A stretch of DNA of 64,000 bases from Mariniradius saccharolyticus AK6 (GCF_000330725.2 NZ_AMZY02000009.1:186001-250000); one strand, 5' to 3'; positions 8,249 to 17,523 are shown, counted from the first letter of the stretch. Notes: generated by a model from the sequence alone, not told the origin. Program-made: numbers and translations.

Positions 8249-11200
8249 ATGGAGTGGCAGGTCCTCTATGAAGGCAAATTCTTCGATATTCTGCATTCAG
8301 AATCATTTCTGGAACAAAACATTGCCCTAAAAAAGGCTTCGCAGGTGTCGATTTCCCAAGTTGCCCTGATGAAGTCCAATAACGAAGCTTCATTCGTTGG
8401 GCAACAAATAGATGGCTTCAGGAAAGTCTTGGGAAGTGAGGGAGATAATGCTGAAATCCGCCTAAAGCTCCAGTTTGTGCATGGGAAAACGCTTCGTGAG
8501 TTTGCAGCTACCAATCCAAGCTTCGGGGAAAAACTGAGGGTATGTATAGCAATTTCCAAGCGACTTGCGGAAGTTCAACGGCAGGACATGGTCCATCTCA
8601 ACCTCAATCCCGACCATATCCTGATTGAGAAGAGCACACACCGGATCTATTTCATCAGTCTTGGCATGGCTGCCAAGATTAGAGGGAAGATTGGCCTTCA
8701 ACATCGACTGACATTCCCCGAGGCCGACCAAGATTACATCGCGCCCGAACAAACCGGAAGAATAGGTGCTTCCATCGGATTTTATACCGATATCTATTCT
8801 TTGGGAGCGGTGTTCTATTGGCTTTTTACCGGTTTTGCACCCTTCGAATCCAAAGAAGGAGCGGCAAAAATCCATGCACATATCGCATTGACACCAAGAA
8901 ATCCTGCTGAGTCCGTTGATATGCCACTAGCGTTGGCAGATATCATTCTCAAAATGCTAGAAAAGGACCTGCAAAACAGATACCATTCGGCGATAGGCGT
9001 GTTGCATGACTTAGAAGAAGTATTGCATCAACTTGAGTCTAGAGGTGTAGCCGAAAAGTTTGAACTCGGTACCAATGACGCATCAGGTGTCTTGAGGACG
9101 ACCGATCAATTGTTTGGAAGGGAAGTTCAAATCAACCAATTACTACAATCATTCCATCGTGTGATGGAAGGGGAGAAGATATTGACACTGGTTTACGGAA
9201 ATTCAGGTGTAGGAAAGTCAGCCTTGGTCGAAAGCATTTATGGCAGGGTACTCAGTGAGGGCGGACTTTTTACTTCGGGCAAGTTTGATCAATTGAAAAC
9301 AGATACGCCCTATGCGGCTTTTTCACAGGCTTTGGGCAGGCTCATGGCGCAGCTGCTAATGATGAATCAGGAAAACCTCGCCAAGTGGAAAGAGGAATTC
9401 CACCGGCTGCTACATCCGGTCGGCAGGGTTCTTTATGATGTGATTCCTGGACTGGAAAGTATTCTTGAAAATGAACCCGAATTACCTGTATTGAATGGTC
9501 TTGAGGCCCAACTGCGGTTCAATTATGCGATGAATAATTTCTTTCAGGTATTTTCAAGAACCGGAACTCCGCTCGTGATTTTCATTGATGACTTGCAGTG
9601 GAGCGATGTCTCATCATTGTCTTTGATGCGAAATATTCTTACAAGCAATGAAATTCAAAACATCCTGTTGGTCGGAGCCTATCGCGACAATGAGGTCACT
9701 ACAGGGCATTTGTTTCTCCAATTCAAGATGGAAATCGGGGAGATGGGCTTCCAACCTGAGGAAATCCACCTCACTAACCTTCAATATGGGGACATTTATC
9801 GTCTTGTAACGAGCAGTCTCGGTAAGTCAAAAAAGCCCTTGGATGACTTGGTGAAAATTGTGGACAAGAAATCCGGTGGAAACGTCTTGCTTGCGATTCA
9901 GTTTTTAAAGGCCATTTACAACAGTGAAAGGCTCTTCTTTGATAGTGCTTCGGGAAGTTGGAAATGGGATGAACAGGAGTTGATCAACTTCAATGTGGAT
10001 GGTGATATTGTAGACCTTTTTTTGGACACCATCAAGGAACTTCCCAAAGACACGGCGACACTCCTCAAACTTGCATCCTGCAGAGGAAACAAATTTCGCT
10101 TGGAGGAACTGGAAGTGATCACTGGCTCAAAAAAGGCGAATATCTCAAAGGATTTGCAGCCCGCTGTTGATCTTGATCTCGTCATAGAAAGTCACGATGG
10201 ATACATGTATTTTGTACACGACAGGGTCCAACAGGCTTTTTATTCCCTAAATGATGACTTGGGCAAACAACGCCATCACCTCAAAATCGGCCGCTTGCTC
10301 CTGGAAAACGCTTCAGACCAAGAGTTGGCTGAAAGCATCTTTGATATCGCCAATCAGTTGAATTTCGGAAAAGCCCTAATCACCGAGCCTTCGGAGTTGC
10401 ACCGGCTTTGTGAATTGAATATCATGGCGGGTGTCAGGGCCCAAAATGCAACTGCCTATCTTTTTGCACTGCAATATTTTCAAAATGCCATCCAGCTGCT
10501 TCCTGAAAATTCCTTGGAACTCGATCGGAAATTCACCTACGATTTGTACCTGCATGCGGCTATTGCAGCCAACCAGTGCAATAAACAGGAGCTTTTTGAC
10601 CAATTTACAGGACTTTTGGATAGGCACGTCTCCGATGTGCTGGATATGCTCAAACTTGCTGAGCTTAAAATCCTCAACGCAAACGTAGCCAACAATCAGA
10701 AAAGGGTCATTGAGGTTGGAATAGAAGCCCTCAGAAAGTGTGACATAAATTTAAAACTGCACCCATCCCAAGTTGATGTGCTGATTGGATATTTGATGAC
10801 CAATATCCGCTTATCCCGATTCAAGGAAGGAGAAATCGAAAAGCTGCCGAGGATCACTGATGAAAAGACGATCATCTGCATGTCCATCATGCATCACCTG
10901 TCGCTGGCTGCTTATTTCCTTGAGCCGAATCTGGTGCCTTTGTTCATGTTTGAGTTGATTAGGCTGACATTAAAGTTTGGGTTGGGGCCAAAGTCAGCAG
11001 TAGCCCTCGTCGTATTTGGCTATATCAACATTGCCTTTATGGGCAAAATTGAAAAAGGCTTGGAAATGGGGCAATTGGGCAATAGACTGGGGGATATCCT
11101 AGGTGACGAAAGCCAGTTTGTTTTCAACAAGCAAGCCTACATCATGTTCATTGCCCAGTGGCTCAAGCATCTGGCAGACAGCATTCCGGATTTGGAGGAG

Positions 11201-13393
11201 GCTTTCAAAAAAGGACTCGAAACGGGTAATTTTGAATTTACTTCAATTATTGGCCAACTGATTATCTATTGGTATTTCTACGGAGGGATGCCGCTTGAAA
11301 AATTGCTCCGCAGAGGCGAGTTGTTGAGCCTTCAGATCGCTCCGCTAAACCAAATCATGCAAATAAAGCGGATCGCCCTATTTAGACAATCGGCAGCTTC
11401 CCTGGTAGATGGCGTTTCTGATTATGATATTCTAAAGGGACCGATATTCGACGAGCAGGAGGTCGGTTTTCCAAACGTAGCCGAATTTGGACTCTACTAC
11501 CACAATCTCTATGCACAAAAAAAGCTGATCGCCTTGGTTTTCAATCAGGATGAAATCGCCTGGAAATATTGTGCGCTGGAGAAGACTTGTCTGATACCCG
11601 TGAAAGGTTCCGTGACGGAGACTCTGTTTTATTTTTATGAAAACCTCTGCATCACACCGATATTTGGCAGACGGTCAAAGGACGAACAAAAGCAACTCCT
11701 GAAGATCGCCAAAAAGAACCTCAAGTTCTTTAAGGGTTTGTTGAAGTACTCTGAGTCTAATTACCGGCACAGATATGAAGTGATGAATGCCGAGTATGAA
11801 AGCTTGCTGGGCAATTATGATGGGGCGCTCAAGTCGTTTACTTATGCGCTGAGGTTTGCGCGGCAAAACAGGTATATCCAGGACGAGGCCATCATATGGG
11901 AACGAGCGGGACAGTTTCTGAGACGCCAAAATCAGGATGAAGCCGCAGAGTTCTATTTTTCAAATGCCTACAAGGCTTATTCAAAATGGGGAGCGAAAGC
12001 GAAGCTTCAGCAGATGAAGGATTTGTATCACGGAGTAATATCTACCGAGGAAATTGGTGCCAAGTCCACGAATCTGGACCTAAATACAATCCTGAAGACC
12101 ATCAACCTCATTTCGGGGGAAATGGTCCTTGGAAATATTCTTAGGGGACTTATGGATCTGATTACGGAAAACGCAGGTGCCGACCGGGCGTTTTTGATTG
12201 TAGAGGAGAATGGGACCAAAATCATCAAAGCATCGTTGGACGTATCGAAAAACGAGGTCAAGGTCATGCAGGAAATCCATTTTGACCAGTTTGATGAAAT
12301 CAGCCACGCCGTGGTCAATTACGTCGCGCGCACAGGAGATACTTTGGTATTGGAAGACGCTAGGTCAAAGTTGCCATATTCGAATGAGGCCTATGTGTTG
12401 CAGCACCAATTGAAATCGGTAGTCTGTATGCCATTGAAACATGCGGGGGATGCTTTTGCCTACTTGTACTTGGAAAATCGCCTTCTCCCAGGGGCTTTCA
12501 CGGATGAACGTGTCGAAATTATCCAGGTGATGGCCTCCCAAACAGCCATTTCCCTACAAAACGCCATGCTACTTGAGCGTACGACCCAACTCAACAAGCA
12601 GCTAATGCAGGAGGTCGAGGTTCGAAAGGCCGCCGAGACCAATCTCCGTATCAACGAAAAGCGACTCGAGGAATACAACGCCAATCTGGAATCCAAAGTG
12701 ATGGAAAGGACTATCGATCTGCAGTCCGAAAAGGAAAAATCAGATGAGCTCTTGTTGAACATCCTCCCTAGCGATATCGCGAAGGAACTGAAGGAAAAAG
12801 GTACAGCGCAGGCGCAGAAATACGGCAGCGTGACGGTGATGTTTACCGATTTCAAAGGGTTTTCGATCATTGCGGAAAATATGAGCGCCGACGATTTGGT
12901 TTCGGAACTCGATTTTTGTTTTAAGGAATTCGATCGAATTATACAGCGCTACGGCATCGAGAAGATCAAGACAATCGGCGACGCCTACATGGCGGTCGGC
13001 GGACTCCCGGTAGTCAATGATAGCCACGCCGTGAATGTCGTGCGTGCAGCGCTTGAGATCAGGGATTTCATGGACCAACATGGCAAAAAGCGGGCGGCCC
13101 AAAACAAACCTGTTTTCGAGGTTAGGATAGGGATACATACCGGAAACGTGGTGGCAGGCATAGTGGGACTGAAGAAATTTGCCTACGATATTTGGGGAGA
13201 TACCGTGAACCTTGCCGCAAGGATGGAAAGCAGCAGTGAGGAAGGCAAAATCAACATATCAGGAACCACCTATCAGCTCGTGAAAGACTATTTCCAGTGC
13301 CATTACCGCGGCAAGATTTTGGCAAAGAACAAAGGCGAAGTGGATATGTACTTCATCGAAGCACCAAAGCCTGAGTTGGTGTCAGCAAATTGA
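8249..13393 (+). CDS. Giant signalling protein: pseudokinase-like domain, AAA ATPase, helical repeats, GAF, adenylyl cyclase
   Basis: From ATG 8249 the protein has 1714 residues; a TTG at 8189 would add 20 weakly plausible ones. Domains in order: a Ser/Thr-kinase-like fold (about 1-265, with YIAPEQTGR and TDIYSLGAVFYWLFTG); an AAA ATPase (Walker A GNSGVGKS at 317-324, Walker B VIFIDD near 443); a long helical TPR-like region; GAF (about 1275-1445); a coiled coil; and a class III nucleotidyl cyclase (about 1515-1705). The cyclase keeps both metal aspartates (FTDFKGF, Asp1534; TIGDAYM, Asp1578), the adenine-selecting Lys1574 and Asp1647 (DIWGD), and NLAARM, so it should make cyclic AMP. The kinase-like part lacks HRD and DFG aspartates (HLN and SLG are found). 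There is no membrane segment. It is a cytoplasmic STAND-like sensor cyclase. Confidence 0.9.
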   Translation: MEWQVLYEGKFFDILHSESFLEQNIALKKASQVSISQVALMKSNNEASFVGQQIDGFRKVLGSEGDNAEIRLKLQFVHGKTLREFAATNPSFGEKLRVCIAISKRLAEVQRQDMVHLNLNPDHILIEKSTHRIYFISLGMAAKIRGKIGLQHRLTFPEADQDYIAPEQTGRIGASIGFYTDIYSLGAVFYWLFTGFAPFESKEGAAKIHAHIALTPRNPAESVDMPLALADIILKMLEKDLQNRYHSAIGVLHDLEEVLHQLESRGVAEKFELGTNDASGVLRTTDQLFGREVQINQLLQSFHRVMEGEKILTLVYGNSGVGKSALVESIYGRVLSEGGLFTSGKFDQLKTDTPYAAFSQALGRLMAQLLMMNQENLAKWKEEFHRLLHPVGRVLYDVIPGLESILENEPELPVLNGLEAQLRFNYAMNNFFQVFSRTGTPLVIFIDDLQWSDVSSLSLMRNILTSNEIQNILLVGAYRDNEVTTGHLFLQFKMEIGEMGFQPEEIHLTNLQYGDIYRLVTSSLGKSKKPLDDLVKIVDKKSGGNVLLAIQFLKAIYNSERLFFDSASGSWKWDEQELINFNVDGDIVDLFLDTIKELPKDTATLLKLASCRGNKFRLEELEVITGSKKANISKDLQPAVDLDLVIESHDGYMYFVHDRVQQAFYSLNDDLGKQRHHLKIGRLLLENASDQELAESIFDIANQLNFGKALITEPSELHRLCELNIMAGVRAQNATAYLFALQYFQNAIQLLPENSLELDRKFTYDLYLHAAIAANQCNKQELFDQFTGLLDRHVSDVLDMLKLAELKILNANVANNQKRVIEVGIEALRKCDINLKLHPSQVDVLIGYLMTNIRLSRFKEGEIEKLPRITDEKTIICMSIMHHLSLAAYFLEPNLVPLFMFELIRLTLKFGLGPKSAVALVVFGYINIAFMGKIEKGLEMGQLGNRLGDILGDESQFVFNKQAYIMFIAQWLKHLADSIPDLEEAFKKGLETGNFEFTSIIGQLIIYWYFYGGMPLEKLLRRGELLSLQIAPLNQIMQIKRIALFRQSAASLVDGVSDYDILKGPIFDEQEVGFPNVAEFGLYYHNLYAQKKLIALVFNQDEIAWKYCALEKTCLIPVKGSVTETLFYFYENLCITPIFGRRSKDEQKQLLKIAKKNLKFFKGLLKYSESNYRHRYEVMNAEYESLLGNYDGALKSFTYALRFARQNRYIQDEAIIWERAGQFLRRQNQDEAAEFYFSNAYKAYSKWGAKAKLQQMKDLYHGVISTEEIGAKSTNLDLNTILKTINLISGEMVLGNILRGLMDLITENAGADRAFLIVEENGTKIIKASLDVSKNEVKVMQEIHFDQFDEISHAVVNYVARTGDTLVLEDARSKLPYSNEAYVLQHQLKSVVCMPLKHAGDAFAYLYLENRLLPGAFTDERVEIIQVMASQTAISLQNAMLLERTTQLNKQLMQEVEVRKAAETNLRINEKRLEEYNANLESKVMERTIDLQSEKEKSDELLLNILPSDIAKELKEKGTAQAQKYGSVTVMFTDFKGFSIIAENMSADDLVSELDFCFKEFDRIIQRYGIEKIKTIGDAYMAVGGLPVVNDSHAVNVVRAALEIRDFMDQHGKKRAAQNKPVFEVRIGIHTGNVVAGIVGLKKFAYDIWGDTVNLAARMESSSEEGKINISGTTYQLVKDYFQCHYRGKILAKNKGEVDMYFIEAPKPELVSAN

Positions 13394-13512
13394 GTTTTTA
13401 GATGGCAGGAGGAGGGGATTGAATTTTTTTGTAATAAAGAATTGAAGCCTTAGAAATAATCAATCCCTGATTCGTAATTTGTAGCTTTTCAAATACTAAA
13501 AGTCTTACAATT

Positions 13513-14421
13513 ATGAAATGGCAAGGCAGACGTCAAAGCACAAATGTGGAGGACCGTCGGGGTCAGTCGGCAGGTGGCGGAATGGGCAGGGCAGGTGGTG
13601 GGATGAATCCCTTACTGATTGGCGCATTGGGCAGGTTGCTTTTTTCTAAAACAGGTCTGATTCTGGTCGCTGGGTTCTTTTTGGTGATGTGGCTTACGGG
13701 CACCAATCCATTGACCTTGATTGGACAGTTTGCGGGTGGTGGCGCGCCAATCGCCCAACAGTCTACCAATTTCCAAGCCAGTCCCGAGGAGGAGGAACTT
13801 GCACAAATGACTGCTGTGGTGCTTGCCGAGACAGAAAACGTTTGGAACCAACTGATGGAGGGATATAGAGAACCAAAATTGGTTTTGTTTTCGGAAAACA
13901 TTGAATCTGCATGCGGATTTGCCTCTTCGGCTTCGGGGCCATTTTATTGTCCAGGCGACGAGAAGGTGTACATCGATTTGAGTTTCTTTCAGGATATGGG
14001 AAGGAAGCTCGGTGCACATGGGGATTTTGCGCAGGCCTATGTGATCGCACACGAGGTGGGCCATCACGTACAGCTGCTTGACGGCACACTCGAAAGGGTG
14101 CAGTCCATGCGCAATAAGTTACCGGAACCGGAATTCAATCGACTGATGGTCAGGCTGGAACTGCAGGCGGATTTTTACGCAGGGGTGTGGGCACATTATG
14201 CCGATAAGTATTCCAATATCCTGGAACCCGGAGATATTGAGGAGGCGCTCAATGCGGCTTCCTCAGTCGGAGATGATCGGCTTCAGAAGCAAGCCAACGG
14301 AAGGGTTGTCCCTGATTCCTTTACCCACGGTACATCGGAACAGCGGATGCGTTGGTTCAAAAAGGGGTATGAGACCGGCGATCCTAGCCAAGGGGATACC
14401 TTCAATGCCAGCAGGCTTTGA
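13513..14421 (+). CDS. ypfJ: YpfJ-family neutral zinc metallopeptidase
   Basis: The 302-residue product starts with a Gly/Arg-rich segment (GRRQSTNVEDRRGQ), then one membrane helix (about residues 45-65) and a periplasm-facing domain. The zinc motif HEVGHH begins at about residue 180, with a downstream ELQADFYAGVWAHY that carries the third ligand. CPGDEKVYIDLSFF and FTHGTSEQRMRWFKKGYETGD are also typical of the YpfJ group. The family is widespread, is predicted to be a membrane-anchored peptidase and has no proven substrate. The length is usual for the family. A terminator hairpin follows at 14434-14460. Confidence 0.9.
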   Translation: MKWQGRRQSTNVEDRRGQSAGGGMGRAGGGMNPLLIGALGRLLFSKTGLILVAGFFLVMWLTGTNPLTLIGQFAGGGAPIAQQSTNFQASPEEEELAQMTAVVLAETENVWNQLMEGYREPKLVLFSENIESACGFASSASGPFYCPGDEKVYIDLSFFQDMGRKLGAHGDFAQAYVIAHEVGHHVQLLDGTLERVQSMRNKLPEPEFNRLMVRLELQADFYAGVWAHYADKYSNILEPGDIEEALNAASSVGDDRLQKQANGRVVPDSFTHGTSEQRMRWFKKGYETGDPSQGDTFNASRL

Positions 14422-14433
14422 CCTAGACTTGGC

Positions 14434-14460
14434 GTACAACAAAAGTTATGTACTTTTTTT
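14434..14460 (+). terminator. Rho-independent terminator after the YpfJ-type gene
   Basis: GTACAAC at 14434-14440 can pair with GTTATGTAC at 14445-14453 (GTACA/TGTAC plus AC/GT with a bulge; AAAA in the loop). Seven T residues follow at 14454-14460. It begins 12 bases after the stop codon. Confidence 0.65.
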
Positions 14461-14536
14461 GCCTGAAGAGTGGCAAATAGGAATGTTTTGACGGTTCTTT
14501 TTCAATTATATTCGCAGCGTCTAAACCACATCTATT

Positions 14537-15286
14537 ATGGAAATTTTCCTTCAAACAGAAACTTGGATTGCGCTTGCTACATTGACATTTTTGGAAATCG
14601 TCCTTGGCGTGGACAATATCATTTTCATTTCAATTGTATCCAACAAACTTCCCGAGTCACAACAGGCGAAGGCCAGAAACCTGGGCTTGCTGTTTGCACT
14701 GGTATTTAGGATTATGCTTTTGTTGGGTATCAGCTATATCATACAGTTTACCCAACCGATCTTGACGGTTTACGACTTCGAAATGAGCGGTAGGGACTTG
14801 ATTTTGGCATTTGGCGGCTTGTTTTTACTTTTCAAAGCCACGCTAGAAATCCACCACAAGATGGAGGGTAAGCCACAGGAAGTCAAAAAGAACTCAGCCA
14901 ACGGATTTGCGAAAGTTGTGTTCCAGATCATCTTGTTGGATTTGGTTTTCTCCTTCGACAGTATCCTGACTGCCATAGGATTGGTCAAGGAAGTCTCCAT
15001 CATGATCATTGCGGTGACCATATCGATCGGCGTGATGATGGCCTTTGCCGGAAAAATCAGCCGCTTTATCAACAAGCATCCGACATTGCAGATTTTGGCA
15101 CTTTCCTTCTTGATGCTGATCGGATTTATGCTGTTGCTTGAAGGCTTCCACAAAGAGATCGAAAAGGGCTACATCTATTTCGCCGTATTCTTTTCTTTGG
15201 CTGTGGAACTTGTCAACATGCGCATGCGCGGAAAGTCCGACACACATCCTGTGGAGCTCAATCCGCGATTGAAGGAGTCAAAGTAG
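14537..15286 (+). CDS. TerC family integral membrane protein
   Basis: The 249-residue product has about seven hydrophobic segments. Both halves carry the TerC family's acidic membrane motif: FLEIVLGVDNIIF near residues 19-31 and LLDLVFSFDSILTAIG near 134-149. The aspartates are thought to bind or move a metal ion such as manganese or calcium. Members include E. coli Alx and tellurite-resistance TerC; the number of segments and the loop sequence do not decide which. It stands alone after a terminator. ATG 14537 immediately precedes the first helix. Confidence 0.9.
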   Translation: MEIFLQTETWIALATLTFLEIVLGVDNIIFISIVSNKLPESQQAKARNLGLLFALVFRIMLLLGISYIIQFTQPILTVYDFEMSGRDLILAFGGLFLLFKATLEIHHKMEGKPQEVKKNSANGFAKVVFQIILLDLVFSFDSILTAIGLVKEVSIMIIAVTISIGVMMAFAGKISRFINKHPTLQILALSFLMLIGFMLLLEGFHKEIEKGYIYFAVFFSLAVELVNMRMRGKSDTHPVELNPRLKESK

Positions 15287-15513
15287 CGTTCAGTTGGCGG
15301 AGGTCGGGAGGCAAGTAGTGGCCAGTTATTGTTTGGCTGCAATCAGCTATTTGAATGCATGATGTAGAAGTAATGGTATTTGTATATCAGTCTACGCGTC
15401 AATTCAGCATACCTATGAATCATATCTCAACCAAAATCCCTTTCATCATATTGTCTCCCTGCCTGTCCACTCATTATCCAATAACTCAATAACCAATAAC
15501 TATCCCATCTCCC

Positions 15514-16443
15514 ATGAAAATCCTCATCATCGACGATATGCACCTTTCGATCATCCCTATGCTTGAGCAGGATGGGCATGAGGTACACTATCGGCCGGAG
15601 ATAAAAAGGGAGGAGATCCTTGCGATAATCGGAGACTACGAAGGCATCCTAATTCGTTCCAAAACCCCGATGGATCGGCCGCTGTTGGGCCAGGCAAGCC
15701 GGCTGAAGTTTATTGGTAGGGCTGGCGCAGGCCTAGAGAAAATCGACTTGGATTACCTTGCCCAGCGCGAAATCCGGCTTTTCCACGCTGCGGAGGGCAA
15801 TCGTGATGCAGTCGGAGAGCAGGCCATTGGAATGCTTTTGGCTTTGTTCAATCATTCCGTCCGGGCAGACCAACAGGTGCGGAAAGGCATTTGGAAAAGG
15901 GAAGAAAATAGGGGAGAGGAATTGGGTGGAAAGACCGTCGGCATCATTGGATACGGCAATATGGGCTCCGCTTTTTCTCATAAATTGAGAGGATTTGGGG
16001 TTAGGGTGTTGGCCTATGATAAATACAAGAGCGGATTTGGCGATGCTTTTGTACAGGAAGTCAGCTTTGAAACATTGCAAGCTGAAGCAGACGTGGTCAG
16101 CCTTCATGTGCCCTTGACACCCGAAACCAAAAACTGGTTTACAATCGATGTCCTTAGAAAATTTCAGAAGCCCATTTACCTGATCAACACGGCCCGTGGT
16201 GAGATTATTACATTTGAAACCTTGAACAGGGCGCTGGATGAGGGCTTGGTTCGCGGGGCAGTTTTGGATGTCTTGGAAAACGAGAAATTCGAGACTTTCA
16301 CTCAGGGGCAAAAGCTGGGGTTTGAACGATTGGCAGCAAGGGAAAACGTCATCTTCAGCCCACACATAGCAGGCTGGACGCACCAATCATACCAAAGAAT
16401 CAACGAGGTATTGGTGGAAAAAATCCGTGCCCATTTCTCCTAA
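15514..16443 (+). CDS. D-2-hydroxyacid dehydrogenase (phosphoglycerate dehydrogenase-like)
   Basis: The 309-residue product has the two-domain D-isomer-specific dehydrogenase plan. The dinucleotide-binding motif VGIIGYGNMGSAF lies near residue 147, VVSLHVPLTPETK near 195, the catalytic Arg in NTARGE near 228, a Glu in VLDVLENE, and the catalytic His in SPHIAGWTHQS near 287. It lacks the ACT domains of full SerA enzymes, so the physiological substrate could be 3-phosphoglycerate or another 2-hydroxy/2-keto acid. Cytoplasmic and NAD(P)-dependent. The following 166 bases contain the greA promoter and a hairpin. Confidence 0.88.
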   Translation: MKILIIDDMHLSIIPMLEQDGHEVHYRPEIKREEILAIIGDYEGILIRSKTPMDRPLLGQASRLKFIGRAGAGLEKIDLDYLAQREIRLFHAAEGNRDAVGEQAIGMLLALFNHSVRADQQVRKGIWKREENRGEELGGKTVGIIGYGNMGSAFSHKLRGFGVRVLAYDKYKSGFGDAFVQEVSFETLQAEADVVSLHVPLTPETKNWFTIDVLRKFQKPIYLINTARGEIITFETLNRALDEGLVRGAVLDVLENEKFETFTQGQKLGFERLAARENVIFSPHIAGWTHQSYQRINEVLVEKIRAHFS

Positions 16444-16489
16444 ATCGTCATTTGGCGAAATTTGCAAAAGACACTTTTTTGGTATTGGA

Positions 16490-16520
16490 TTGCTTTGTCG
16501 GGCTAATCTTCTTACCTTTG
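16490..16520 (+). promoter_or_regulatory. Bacteroidota-type promoter of greA
   Basis: TTG at 16490-16492, a 20-base spacer, and an exact TAnnTTTG element (TACCTTTG) at 16513-16520. Transcription would start near 16527, leaving a leader of about 80 bases before greA that includes the hairpin at 16550-16573. Confidence 0.6.
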
Positions 16521-16549
16521 GATATCCAAAATTTAAAAGGAGACAAAGA

Positions 16550-16584
16550 AACGGTTTCAGCAATGAGACCGTTCTTTTGTTTTT
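16550..16584 (+). terminator. Intrinsic-terminator-like hairpin in the greA leader
   Basis: A nine-pair stem (16550-16558 with 16565-16573, one G-T pair; loop AGCAAT) is followed by CTTTTGTTTTT. It could end transcripts of the upstream dehydrogenase gene. Because it lies downstream of the greA promoter and upstream of the greA start, it could also act as a leader attenuator. Confidence 0.6.
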
Positions 16585-16609
16585 CTACGGCTTAGTAAAT
16601 TGAAAGAAA

Positions 16610-17083
16610 ATGGGAAAAGTGCAGTATTACACTGAGGAAGGCCTGAAAAAACTGAAGGATGAACTTCAGGAATTGAAGACCAAGGGAAGGATAGATATCG
16701 CCCGTCAGATCGCCGAGGCGCGAGATAAAGGGGATTTGAGTGAAAACGCCGAGTACGATGCTGCCAAGGATGCGCAGGGTCTGCTGGAACTGAAAATTTC
16801 CAAACTGGAGGAGATCGTCGGCAACGCACGGGTGATGGACAATTCCAAATTGGATACATCCAAGGTGGGCATTTTGAGTACCGTCAAAATCAAGAATGTC
16901 AAAAACGGAATGACGGTTTCCTATACTTTGGTATCGGAAGAGGAAGCTGATTTGAAAAACGGGAAAATCTCCCTTGGCTCTCCATTTGGTAAAGGACTGG
17001 TGGGAAAGGCCGTGGGTGAAATCGCCCAGATCAAGGCTCCGGCCGGCACATTGGAATTTGAAATCCTCGATATCACATATTAA
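16610..17083 (+). CDS. greA: Transcription elongation factor GreA
   Basis: The 157-residue product has the full GreA plan. The N-terminal coiled coil has YYTEEGLKKLKDELQEL and, at its tip, the acidic DLSENAEYDAAKD; the C-terminal FKBP-like domain has KISLGSPFGKGLVGKAVGE and ends FEILDI. The tip acids position magnesium in the RNA polymerase secondary channel and trigger cleavage of backtracked RNA. Length and motifs are standard. An exact promoter and an internal terminator-like hairpin precede it, and a strong terminator follows. Confidence 0.97.
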   Translation: MGKVQYYTEEGLKKLKDELQELKTKGRIDIARQIAEARDKGDLSENAEYDAAKDAQGLLELKISKLEEIVGNARVMDNSKLDTSKVGILSTVKIKNVKNGMTVSYTLVSEEEADLKNGKISLGSPFGKGLVGKAVGEIAQIKAPAGTLEFEILDITY

Positions 17084-17094
17084 GGCGTTTTTTT

Positions 17095-17120
17095 CCCGGG
17101 GCCCTGCTCCGGGTTTTTTT
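17095..17120 (+). terminator. Rho-independent terminator after greA
   Basis: A seven-pair GC stem (CCCGGGG 17095-17101 with CTCCGGG 17107-17113, one G-T pair; loop CCCTG) is followed by seven T residues. It lies between the greA stop and the HIT-protein start at 17131. Confidence 0.85.
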
Positions 17121-17130
17121 ATTGATACCC

Positions 17131-17523
17131 ATGGCAACCATCTTCACCAAAATCATCAACAGAGAAATCCCCGCCCATATCGTGGCTGAGGATGAGCACT
17201 ATATCGCATTCCTGGACATCATGCCTTTGGCCAAGGGCCATGTGCTTGTGGTCCCCAAAAAAGAAGTGGATTACATTTTTGATTTGGATGATGCTACACT
17301 ATCAGGTCTTCATCTTTTTGCAAAAAAGGTTGCAAAAGCCATCGACAAGACCATCAAATGTACCCGGGTAGGCGTTGCGGTTATCGGTTTGGAAGTTCCC
17401 CATGTCCATGTTCATTTAGTCCCATTACGCACCATGGACGACATCAACTTTTCCCGACCAAAACTCAAACTCAGCCAAGAGGAACTTGCAGTGATTGCGG
17501 AGACTATCAGGAAAGGGTTTTGA
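17131..17523 (+). CDS. HIT family nucleotide hydrolase/transferase
   Basis: From ATG 17131 the product is 130 residues (an upstream TTG at 17122 would add three and falls at the terminator's edge, so ATG is preferred). It shows TIFTKIINREIPAHIVAED, FLDIMPLAKGHVLVVPKKE, and the histidine triad HVHVHLVPL near residues 92-100. HIT proteins of this HinT/YcfF-like class hydrolyse purine nucleotide phosphoramidates or adenylates in the cytoplasm. One deviation is VGVAVIGLEVPHVH, where other members usually have N/G-x-G-x-x-AGQ before the triad; the Gly-Gln pair is replaced by Leu-Glu-Val-Pro, a known variant in Bacteroidota as far as I can judge. Confidence 0.92.
   Translation: MATIFTKIINREIPAHIVAEDEHYIAFLDIMPLAKGHVLVVPKKEVDYIFDLDDATLSGLHLFAKKVAKAIDKTIKCTRVGVAVIGLEVPHVHVHLVPLRTMDDINFSRPKLKLSQEELAVIAETIRKGF

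Noticed and set aside
15733-16386. 217-codon minus-strand frame opposite the hydroxyacid dehydrogenase
   Set aside because: Shadow frame, Cys/Gln/Phe-rich composition typical of antisense reading.
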